Assembly: GCF_900143625.1 (NCBI RefSeq)
Contig: NZ_FRFF01000003.1
Span: 1 to 64,000, forward strand
DNA: 64,000 bases
Reading direction: 5' to 3'
Origin: Nocardiopsis sp. JB363
GTDB taxonomy: Bacteria > Actinomycetota > Actinomycetes > Streptosporangiales > Streptosporangiaceae
This document shows, piece by piece, positions 16,659 to 24,214 of the stretch. A program made the position numbers and the translations under genes. Numbering within the stretch: position 1 is the stretch's first letter; each line of letters opens with the position of its first letter. The notes beneath the pieces are model-generated. The model was not told the origin of the DNA and made no database searches. It saw nothing but the letters and a program-made list of their open reading frames with translations.

Positions 16659-17960
16659 TCAACCCTGGTCCCACGCGATGGTGCGGACCCCTTCCTTCTC
16701 CGGCAGGCCCGAGTCCCCGTCCAGCGCGAGCCGGCACACCAGATCCTCGGCGTCCGCCAGACTCCCGAAGCACCCGTACGACATCCGCCGGTCCGGGTCC
16801 GGGTTCTCCAGCCACAGGGTGTTCTCGTCCTGCCACAGCAGTTGCAGCGTCGCCCCCGTATGCGACCGGAAGACCAGGAACGCGCCGAGGCTGGGGGTGG
16901 TCCGGTACAGCAACGACCGGGCCTCGACCAGTTCCAGCGGCACCGGAGACGCCCGCGATCCGGTGCCCAGCGGGTGGGGGTCGTCGTGGCTGACCTCCAC
17001 GAATCCGGTGGGGTCGGGGTGGGCGTCGCGGGCCGGCAGCGACCCGTCCACCGCCCACCGGCCCAGGATTTCGTCGAGGTGGCGGCGGTCCAGACGGCGC
17101 CCGGATCCCAGCACGCGGATGCGGTCGAAGTCGCGGTCCAGGGTCATGCTCTTGCCGGTGATCAGGCTGGTGACCGTGACGGCCATGGAGGAGGGCAGCC
17201 ACGGCAGGAACAGCCGGGTGAACTCGCGGACCGGGACACAGCGGGACCGATCCTCGCCCCACCAGGCGAGCGAGTTGTCGACGGGGCTGGTCAGCACCAC
17301 GTCGATCGTCGGTTCCCGGTCCACGTCGGGGCCGGGGTGGGCCGCCGACTGGCCGAGCCGCCGGCACCGCCATTCCATGTCGATCCGGATGCGGTTGACC
17401 GACTCGTCCGTCCACATCGCGTCCAGACCGTGGGCCTGAAGCACCTCCAGGACCTCTTTGGCGACCGCGTGGGTGAGCCGGCCCTGTCCGGGATCGAAGG
17501 TCAACCACAGGCTCTCGCCGGCGAGCGCCAGTTCGATGTCGGTGTCGAAGAAGTAGACGGCCGCGCGCGCTCGCGGGTCCTGGGCGACCGCGAGCCGCCA
17601 CAGGTGGACCTCGCCACCGCTGTCGGCGAGACAGCCGTCACAGCAGTCCAGCGCCTCGAAGTAGGGGATCCCGATCGCGGCGAGGGCCTGGCCCGCGCGT
17701 TCGAGCCGGTCCACCTCGGTGCGCACCGGCCATCTGCGCTGCCACCTCAGCTGTCGGGAGAAGGCCCGGTCCAGCATCTCCCGCAACGCCGGCACGCCGG
17801 GGTGTTCCGTCCGAGGATCACGGCCACCGTTCTCCTCCAGCATGTCGGACACCTCGGTGAGGATCTCCCCGAACCCCTGCCGGCCCGTCGCCACGCGCAC
17901 GGCCATCTCCTCCCGGAGGGCGGCGTGAGGGTCTTCGCCGCTCACCCGTTCATCATTCAT
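16659..17960 (-). CDS. Hypothetical protein with DUF6891-like region, 433 aa
   Basis: Soluble protein without signal or membrane helices. The segment IPYFEALDCCDGCLADSGGEVHLWRLAV..AAVYFFDTDIELALAG..LWLTFD (about residues 95-165) resembles the DUF6891 family, where a CCxxC cluster precedes a YFF/H-D motif. The C-terminal 90 residues (GAFLVFRSHTGATLQLLWQDENTLWLENP..) look like an immunity-protein or Imm1-like beta fold, but I cannot name it. An ATG at 17960 or a GTG two codons upstream may be the start. It is convergent with the kinase gene. Confidence 0.7.
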   Translation of the reverse strand: MNDERVSGEDPHAALREEMAVRVATGRQGFGEILTEVSDMLEENGGRDPRTEHPGVPALREMLDRAFSRQLRWQRRWPVRTEVDRLERAGQALAAIGIPYFEALDCCDGCLADSGGEVHLWRLAVAQDPRARAAVYFFDTDIELALAGESLWLTFDPGQGRLTHAVAKEVLEVLQAHGLDAMWTDESVNRIRIDMEWRCRRLGQSAAHPGPDVDREPTIDVVLTSPVDNSLAWWGEDRSRCVPVREFTRLFLPWLPSSMAVTVTSLITGKSMTLDRDFDRIRVLGSGRRLDRRHLDEILGRWAVDGSLPARDAHPDPTGFVEVSHDDPHPLGTGSRASPVPLELVEARSLLYRTTPSLGAFLVFRSHTGATLQLLWQDENTLWLENPDPDRRMSYGCFGSLADAEDLVCRLALDGDSGLPEKEGVRTIAWDQG

Positions 17961-18032
17961 CCGCACAATGTGTCAGACCCGGGCGGCCCATGGGTGGGGA
18001 ACGGGCGAAGCTTCACCGACCGTTTGCGGCCG

Positions 18033-18199
18033 TGGGTCGGTCGCGGTCCGGTCGCGGGGTCAGACGCGGTCCGGTCGTGGGTCGGCCGTGGTTCGGCCGT
18101 GGTTCGGCCGTGGGGTCAGCCGCCGCTCGGTCGCGGTCCGGTCGCGGGGTCAGACACGGTCGGCCATGGGTCGGCCGTGGGGTCGGTCACGGGGTCGGA
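18033..18199. repeat. Degenerate 11-bp tandem repeat tract
   Basis: About 15 imperfect units of GGTCGGCCGTG type run through this gene-free stretch between two minus-strand genes. A 28-bp block is exactly repeated, at 18038-18065 and 18128-18155. The period is not a multiple of three and no ribosome site serves the frames that cross it, so it is taken as non-coding. Confidence 0.7.
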
Positions 18200-18222
18200 T
18201 ATAGGGCACGAGCGCCGCCCCC

Positions 18223-19266
18223 TCAGGCGGAGATACCAGTCAGCCCCGTGGCGGACGCGTGCACGCGGGCGGCGCTCTCGTCGCGCACCCTCCGGGCGGC
18301 CTCGGCGGTCCGGGCGAGTTCGGCGACCTCCGGGGACTCCTCCGCCAGCAAGGACGCCTCGACCCGCAGTTCCGCGTAGGCGCCGAGTGCTCCGACGGCC
18401 TCCTCGCACTGTTCCCATTCCCGGTGTGCCGTCACCGCGGCCTCCACCAGATGCCCGTACTCGACGATCTGTTCGACTCGGGCGCGGATGTGCTCCTCGG
18501 TGGCGACCAGGTGTTCCCGTTGTGCCCGGAGCACTTCTCGGACCCGGTCGGTGGTGGCGCGTTGACGGCGCAGGAGGTACTCCCTGCGCAGCTCCCGTTG
18601 GCGGGAGAGCAGGGAGGCGATCCGCCACTCCTGTTCGCGCAGCACGGTCAGTCCACGGTCGGTGTCGAGCGTATCGGCCCCGGCGAGTTCCACCCGGGCG
18701 TCGACGACCCGGTCGATGGTGTGCTGCACGTCCACCAGCAGCCCGTGATCGGCGGCGCTGATGTCACCCGGCAGCAGTACCCGGTCCCGATGGTCGGCCG
18801 GTGGTTCCCGTCTTCGACCGGAGGTCAGCACGTCGGCGGTGACGGTGCTCGCGAGCACCACGAACAACGCCCCCGAGGTGAGGACGGGCGGAACGGCGGC
18901 GATGAGGCCGAACAGCCACAGGGGTGTGATGGTCAAGGCTCCCGCGCCCAGGAGGCAGCCGGTGACCTGTACCCAGCGGGCCGCGTCGGGGCGCAGCCCC
19001 AGAGCGGTGACGTAGGCGACCAGGCTGATGGTGGCGATGACCATGCCCAGGAAGCCGCCGGCCAGTCCCAGGGAGAGGGCGAGGGTGAGCCCCACCCAGA
19101 AGAGTTGGGCCCAGGCCTCGCGCAGGCGTTTGGAACGCAGGAGTTCCTCGGTCCGCGCGACGGAACGGTGCGGGGCGGTGATGGCCCATCGGTAGGCGTC
19201 CTCGCGGGCGTCCTCGGTCAGGGCGGTGTCGACTACGGGGCGGGGCCGGCTGACGTCCTCACTCAT
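18223..19266 (-). CDS. Membrane and coiled-coil protein next to VirB4-like gene
   Basis: 347 residues from the ATG at 19266 (AAGGGA 7-8 nt upstream). Cytosolic N-terminus of about 55 residues; four hydrophobic stretches between about 58 and 150 (LFWVGLTLALSLGLAGGFLGMVIATISLVAYVTALGL.., GCLLGAGALTITPLWLFGLIAAVP.., SGALFVVLASTVTADVL); then about 160 residues of strongly helical, charged sequence (EWRIASLLSRQRELRREYLLRRQRA.., REVLRAQREHLVATEEHIRARVEQIVEYGHLVE) predicted as coiled coil. It is 64 bp downstream of the VirB4-like gene on the same strand, so it may be a scaffold of the secretion system (inference). Confidence 0.7.
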   Translation of the reverse strand: MSEDVSRPRPVVDTALTEDAREDAYRWAITAPHRSVARTEELLRSKRLREAWAQLFWVGLTLALSLGLAGGFLGMVIATISLVAYVTALGLRPDAARWVQVTGCLLGAGALTITPLWLFGLIAAVPPVLTSGALFVVLASTVTADVLTSGRRREPPADHRDRVLLPGDISAADHGLLVDVQHTIDRVVDARVELAGADTLDTDRGLTVLREQEWRIASLLSRQRELRREYLLRRQRATTDRVREVLRAQREHLVATEEHIRARVEQIVEYGHLVEAAVTAHREWEQCEEAVGALGAYAELRVEASLLAEESPEVAELARTAEAARRVRDESAARVHASATGLTGISA

Positions 19267-19330
19267 GGGCGGTCCCTTGTGAGTGGTGGGGGGGAGGGCT
19301 CCCCCTATAGGTCCCCACCACCGGGGCGCC

Positions 19331-21781
19331 CTACTCCTCGCGGCCGTTTGCGGACACCAGTGGCCGTTCGCGGGTGGGGTTGGTGTCCAGCCAGCGCAAC
19401 AGCGACTCCGAGACGAGGTCGACGGCGATGCGGCCGGTGCGGCCGTCGAGGTCGCGGAAGAGGCACTCGCCGTTGCCGAGGTTGCGCAGCGCCGCCATGT
19501 GGTCCTCGTTGGTGTCCACACCGAGCAGGTCCATGACGCTGGCGACCTCGTGCGCCTCGCTGGAGCGGAACGCGAACACCGACGACAGGCAGTTGGTGAC
19601 CTGTTCGTTGAGCATGTCACCGGCGTTCTGGGAGACGAGGATGAGCGCGGTGTTGCGGGAGCGGCCCATGCGGGACACCTCCGGGACGAGTTTGGCGCCC
19701 TCGGGGGTGGAGGTGACCGCCCACGCCTCGTCCAGGAAGATCGCCTTGGGCAGGCGACGGTCCAGACCGTTCATGAGGCGGCGGGCGAACTGCGACACCA
19801 GGTACAGCAGGGCCACGGACAGGCGCTGCTCGTAGGAGTAGTCGTCGCGGTGGACACCGGAGTCGGGCAGGGTGAGGCCGCCCAGGGTGAACACGGTGGT
19901 CCAGCCCTCGGTGTCGATGCGCGCCTCGCCCTGGGGGTCGAAGCACAGGGAGGCCAGGCGCATCTCCGACATGGAGCCGAGCACCGCGCCCAGGTTGCGG
20001 GAGGCGGCGTCCTCGGAGGCCGTGAGGTGGTCGACGACCTTGGCCAGGGACGGCTGTGGCTGGTTGGCGACGGTCGCCACGGCCTGGATCATCGCGGACT
20101 CGCGTTCCTCGCTCATGCGGGGCAGGAGCAGGCGCAGCGTCTCGGTGGCCATGGTCTTCTTCGCGGCGAGGTCGTCGCCGAACGCGAAGGGGTCGAGCAG
20201 GCCGGGCTGGGCCGAACCCAGCGACATGATCCTGGCCTTGCGACCACGGGTCTTGAGCAACTCCACGAGTGACTCGGCGTCGCCCTTGGGGTCGATGGCG
20301 GCGACGGTGACCCCGCGCAGCGCGAGCTGGTAGATCATCAGCAGCGCCAGGGTGGTCTTGCCGCCACCGGGTTCGCCGGTGATGGCGATGGCGGTGGGCC
20401 GGTTGCGGGCGGCGGCGACCATGGGGTCGAAGTGGACGATGGAACGCGTCCGGCCGGTGGTCTCGCCGACGTAGGGACCGATCCAGCCGCCGCCGGTGCC
20501 GTCCACCCGGTCGCCGACGTCGACCGTGGCGGTGGGCATGCCGCCGGCGATGGTGCGCAGCGGCTGGCGCTGGGCGTAGGCGTTCAGGCGGATGCGGTCC
20601 CCCGGCAGGGACTCGTTGAACAGGGAGAACTGGTCGCCGGTGGAGTTGATGACGTCGATGCCGATGTCGCGGTAGTGCTCCACGACGGCCTCCACCTGCT
20701 GCACGAGGAGACGTTCGGTGGGCGCGGACACCATGAGGCGGTGCCAGCCGTACACGAACGGCAGGCGTTCCTTGGTGATGCCGTGTTCGAGCATGCGGGC
20801 GGCGTCGATCTGCTCGGCCAGGGCGATGGGCGCCTCCACCCCGGCCTCACGGATGTGCGCGTCCATGTCACGCGCGTGCGCGAGCTTGCGGCCCACGTCC
20901 TTGGACGCCTTCGCCGGCGGGACGAGCTTCATGCGCAGGGACAGCTCGACGGGGAAGGGCAGCGCGTCGGCGTGGTGCAGCCAGGGCTCCCCGTCGGGGA
21001 AGGGCATGAGGTCGGGGAAACGGGTGAAGGACAGGAACGCCACGTGGGTGGAGCCGGCGGGCTGCTCCAGGCGCAGCGCGGAGCGGCCGTTGTGGACCAC
21101 GCCGTCGACGAGCGCCTCGATCTCGCCGCGCCCCCAGGTGCGGCGGCCCGCCGCCGACGGCTGGATCTCCTCGGCGGTGCCGCTGACGGCGTGCCGGATG
21201 AGCCAGGCGATCTCGTCGGCGGTGGAGTGGCGGGCGTGCAGGGAACTGGCGGCCAGGGCGCGGCCCAGGCGTTCGGCCTGGTCGGTCCAGCGGGCGAGTT
21301 CCTTGTCGTCGATGGCGTCGTCGTTGATGCCCAGGGCCTGCTCGGTGCGCTGGTAGGCGCCGAAGACCTGGGAGAAGAGGCCCATCCCCACACCGGAGTT
21401 GCGCTGCCCGAGGCGCACGCCGAGGTAGACCTCCTTGGTCCAGAAGTCCTTGGCCCACACGTGCCGGTACATCTCGTCGAGGTAGTCGTACCAGCCGGGG
21501 CCGCTGTCGGCGGTGCCGTCGAGTTCGGTGGCCCACTGGGCGGCCGGGTAGGTGCGGTGGGCGACCCGCAGGTGCACCTCGGCGTCGTTCATCCGGATGG
21601 CGGCGAGGGCGATGGTGATGTTGGTGGCGAGGGCCTGGCGGTCCTCGGGGGTGGTGAATTCGTAGGAGACCGTGGGCAGCCGGAAATAGGCCCAGGCCTC
21701 GTTATCGCTGAGCAGGACACGGTCGTCGAAGTAGCGGACCGCGAGACGGGTCGCCCCACGAGTCCCCCTGGTACCGGTCAT
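19331..21781 (-). CDS. VirB4/TcpF-type secretion ATPase
   Basis: Energises a type IV secretion channel at the inner face of the membrane. From the ATG at 21781 the protein has 816 residues: an N-terminal VirB4-like domain (about 1-430), then a RecA-like ATPase with Walker A GEPGGGKTT (469-477), IDPKGDAESL (about 496), Walker B AIFLDEAW (680-687) and a sensor-like ALILVSQNAGDM. No membrane helix is present. The frame is open 54 bp further up but no ribosome site is there. Order with the downstream coiled-coil gene and the upstream TcpC/D/E-like genes supports a Tcp-type conjugation apparatus. Confidence 0.9.
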   Translation of the reverse strand: MTGTRGTRGATRLAVRYFDDRVLLSDNEAWAYFRLPTVSYEFTTPEDRQALATNITIALAAIRMNDAEVHLRVAHRTYPAAQWATELDGTADSGPGWYDYLDEMYRHVWAKDFWTKEVYLGVRLGQRNSGVGMGLFSQVFGAYQRTEQALGINDDAIDDKELARWTDQAERLGRALAASSLHARHSTADEIAWLIRHAVSGTAEEIQPSAAGRRTWGRGEIEALVDGVVHNGRSALRLEQPAGSTHVAFLSFTRFPDLMPFPDGEPWLHHADALPFPVELSLRMKLVPPAKASKDVGRKLAHARDMDAHIREAGVEAPIALAEQIDAARMLEHGITKERLPFVYGWHRLMVSAPTERLLVQQVEAVVEHYRDIGIDVINSTGDQFSLFNESLPGDRIRLNAYAQRQPLRTIAGGMPTATVDVGDRVDGTGGGWIGPYVGETTGRTRSIVHFDPMVAAARNRPTAIAITGEPGGGKTTLALLMIYQLALRGVTVAAIDPKGDAESLVELLKTRGRKARIMSLGSAQPGLLDPFAFGDDLAAKKTMATETLRLLLPRMSEERESAMIQAVATVANQPQPSLAKVVDHLTASEDAASRNLGAVLGSMSEMRLASLCFDPQGEARIDTEGWTTVFTLGGLTLPDSGVHRDDYSYEQRLSVALLYLVSQFARRLMNGLDRRLPKAIFLDEAWAVTSTPEGAKLVPEVSRMGRSRNTALILVSQNAGDMLNEQVTNCLSSVFAFRSSEAHEVASVMDLLGVDTNEDHMAALRNLGNGECLFRDLDGRTGRIAVDLVSESLLRWLDTNPTRERPLVSANGREE

Positions 21782-21930
21782 CGCGCGATCGCCCTGCCCT
21801 TCTGGTCGCTTACGGCGGAGAGTGCCGCCTCTCATAGTGAAGCATCGAGGACGGGCCGTAGAAGCGGACGGGGCCGCGCGTCATCCGAAACGCACGACCC
21901 CGACCTTCCAGAACAGTCCCGGCAGGCTCT

Positions 21931-22590
21931 CTAGCAGGCGCTGTCGAGGGTGCTTCCCAGGGTCGACTCCTCGTCCGAGGTGATCGTGAGGTCGTACTCG
22001 TGCTTCACGTTGATCCAGGACTTGACGTAGTCACAGTGGACGGCGGAGTTGTCCGGCATCCACTCCGAGGGGTCCTTGTCGCCCTTGGAGCCGTTGCTGG
22101 AGGGGGTGGCCAGCCACAGCTGGGACGTGTCGACGTCGTTGGCGAAGTCGGCGCGCTGGGAGGTCGACCAGTCGGCGGCACCGGTCTTCCAGGCCTCGCT
22201 CAGCGGGACCATGTGGTCGACGCTGATGTCACCGGGGACGTCGTAGACCCATTCGTCGTCGAAGGCGCTCCACCAGCTGCCGGCGGTGGGCTGGCAGCTG
22301 TCGTCGGTCACGACGTCGTGGCCGTCGCGCTGGAGCACGACCTGGCGAGCGGTGCAGGGGCTGTCCACCACGTTCCAGTGCGGGAAGAGGCTTCGGTCGT
22401 AGCCGTCCTGGGGTCCCTTGGCGGCGACGGTGAGCGAGTCCAGCTGGGTCCGGGCTTCCGCCTCGCCGGGGATGGCGGGGGGCATCGTGTGGTCCGCGGC
22501 GGCGGGGGCGGACCAGCCGAGCACCACCGCGAGGGTGAGCGCGGAGATCGCCGCGAAGGCGCGCGAGAGCGCGCGGGGGTAGGGGGACAA
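21931..22590 (-). CDS. Secreted HNH-family nuclease (DUF1524/GmrSD_C-like)
   Basis: 219 residues with a signal peptide (ALSRAFAAISALTLAVVLGWSAPAAA). The catalytic region is DHMVPLSEAWKTGAADWS, followed by LWLATPSSNGSKGDKDPSEW, the HNH/DUF1524 arrangement of extracellular actinobacterial nucleases. Four Cys outside the signal could form disulfides. The TTG start at 22590 is placed by GAGGAG seven bases upstream. Likely degrades extracellular DNA. It sits about 150 bp upstream of the VirB4-like gene on the same strand; whether it is functionally linked is open. Confidence 0.85.
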   Translation of the reverse strand: MSPYPRALSRAFAAISALTLAVVLGWSAPAAADHTMPPAIPGEAEARTQLDSLTVAAKGPQDGYDRSLFPHWNVVDSPCTARQVVLQRDGHDVVTDDSCQPTAGSWWSAFDDEWVYDVPGDISVDHMVPLSEAWKTGAADWSTSQRADFANDVDTSQLWLATPSSNGSKGDKDPSEWMPDNSAVHCDYVKSWINVKHEYDLTITSDEESTLGSTLDSAC

Positions 22591-23058
22591 GTGATTCTCC
22601 TCAAGAGCGGGTCGAGGTGAACAGGACGACCCTACTGTGGAGTAATCCAGCCTTTAACGCCAGTCCCCCGGGGGTGAATTCTTTGGACCATATGGCACAC
22701 CGAATCCTTGTGAAATAGGTCACATGAAAACCCGGCTCTCGGCGCGGTGGGGGACGCAACCAAAGCTCCATAACCGGACGACCTGGGAAGATGATCTTCA
22801 GGAGGCCGGTCGACCACCCGGGCGACACAACGCAGGTAAGCCGGGACATACCTCGCCACAACGCCCGAAAAACCCGAAGAAATAACCTCCGGGTTTTCGC
22901 TTTTCGCCCATATAGTATGGCAGTAATACCCAGATGACCGCATGGTAAACAAGCGCGCACGAATGCACCACTCGTCCCCACCATGTGAATTTGTTAAGTT
23001 CACGAGTCGTACGGAGAACCCGAACGGAGAGGAGCTCCCCTCATCGAGGGGAACGGTC
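22591..23058. other. Divergent region between nuclease and ectD
   Basis: AT-richer than its surroundings. It contains an 8-bp hairpin AAAACCCG/CGGGTTTT (22869-22897, 13-nt loop) followed by CGCTTTT, and a possible -10 TATAGT at 22911-22916 pointing toward ectD. That would leave a leader of about 135 nt. Short open frames lack support. Confidence 0.4.
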
Positions 23059-23964
23059 ATGACTCTGCAGATGGATCTTCCGACCGCGGACGACTACCCG
23101 ACCCGTAAGGCATCCGAACCCTCCCTGCTCTACCGTCGCGACCCCGTCGCCTGGCGTGGTGGGGATGATGGACCCTTCGGACCCGACGAACTGAGCGGCT
23201 ACGAGAAGCGCGGATACACCCAGGTCCCGTCCATGGTCACCACCGACGAGGTGGAGACCTACCGGGCCGAACTACGCCGTCTCGCAGGCGACCCGAAGCT
23301 GCGCGAGGACGAGCGCGTCGTCGTGGAACCCGCCTCCGACGAGGTGCGGTCCGTGTTCGAGGTGCACAAGATCAGCGGGGTCTTCTCCGACCTGGTCAAC
23401 GATCCCCGACTGGTCGATCGCGCCCGTCAGATCCTCGGAACCGACGTGTACGTGCACCAGAGCCGCGTCAACTACAAACCCGGCTTCGGGGGCGGCTCGT
23501 TCTATTGGCACTCGGACTTCGAGACCTGGCACGCCGAGGACGGCATGCCACGGATGCGCGCCGTCAGCTTCTCGGTGGCTCTCACCGACAACTACACCCA
23601 CAACGGTGCCCTGATGATCATGCCGGGCTCGCACAAGACGTTCGTCTCGTGCGTGGGAGAGACACCGGACCACCACTACAAGGCATCGCTCAAGAGCCAA
23701 CACGTGGGCACCCCGGACCAGGAATCACTGTCCATGCTGGCCGAACGGCACGGCATCGACGTCCTCACCGGCGCCGCGGGCGACGTCACCGTGTTCGACT
23801 CCAACTGCATGCACGGGTCCGGCGGCAACATCACGCCCTTCCCACGGTCCAACGTGTTCATCGTGTTCAACAGCGTGGACAACGCCTGCACCAAGCCGTT
23901 CAGCGCGGGTACGGCACGACCCGAGTTCCTCGGCGCCGCGGACACCACCCCGGCCGGACGTTAG
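23059..23964 (+). CDS. ectD: Ectoine hydroxylase
   Basis: Non-haem Fe(II)/2-oxoglutarate dioxygenase converting ectoine to 5-hydroxyectoine, a compatible solute. The 301-residue length is typical. The diagnostic block FYWHSDFETWHAEDGMPRMR is present, giving iron ligands His151 and Asp153; His252 in CMHGSGGN completes the triad. The ATG at 23059 follows CGAGGGGAACGGTC. The start further upstream at 22942 is not conserved. No ectA, ectB or ectC lies in the window, so this copy stands alone, flanked by T4SS-type genes. Two hairpins follow it (24034-24061, 24169-24201). Confidence 0.95.
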   Translation: MTLQMDLPTADDYPTRKASEPSLLYRRDPVAWRGGDDGPFGPDELSGYEKRGYTQVPSMVTTDEVETYRAELRRLAGDPKLREDERVVVEPASDEVRSVFEVHKISGVFSDLVNDPRLVDRARQILGTDVYVHQSRVNYKPGFGGGSFYWHSDFETWHAEDGMPRMRAVSFSVALTDNYTHNGALMIMPGSHKTFVSCVGETPDHHYKASLKSQHVGTPDQESLSMLAERHGIDVLTGAAGDVTVFDSNCMHGSGGNITPFPRSNVFIVFNSVDNACTKPFSAGTARPEFLGAADTTPAGR

Positions 23965-24033
23965 TGCGACGTCGGCCAAGGTTCACCCCGTCCAGGAGTT
24001 CGGCACGGCACCTCGCCGTAGTGGCGAAAAGCC

Positions 24034-24061
24034 CATAGCGGACCATAGAGGAACCGCTATG
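24034..24061 (+). terminator. Terminator-like hairpin after ectD
   Basis: CATAGCGG pairs with CCGCTATG around a 12-nt loop, flanked by GCC/GGGC and followed by TTTCC. Confidence 0.5.
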
Positions 24062-24168
24062 CGGGCTTTCCACCGTCTTGCGACGCACCATCTCGAACGC
24101 CGCTCCGTCACGGGCGAACCCCGGCCGACCCGGCGCTGGAGACGCCGACACGGCTACGAACGAAACCT

Positions 24169-24201
24169 GTGAGGCCCGCCCCTGAACGGGGCGGGCCTCA
24201 C
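24169..24201. terminator. Strong bidirectional terminator hairpin
   Basis: A 14-bp perfect stem (GTGAGGCCCGCCCC and complement) with a 5-nt loop lies between ectD (+) and the convergent TcpE-fusion gene ending at 24215. Confidence 0.75.
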
Positions 24202-24214
24202 ACGTTCGTCGACC

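Noticed and set aside
18033-18199. CRISPR array
   Set aside because: Units follow each other without unique spacers and no cas gene is present.
21836-21930. Short gap between nuclease and VirB4-like gene as an attachment site
   Set aside because: No tRNA end or direct repeat found there or at the other block edges.
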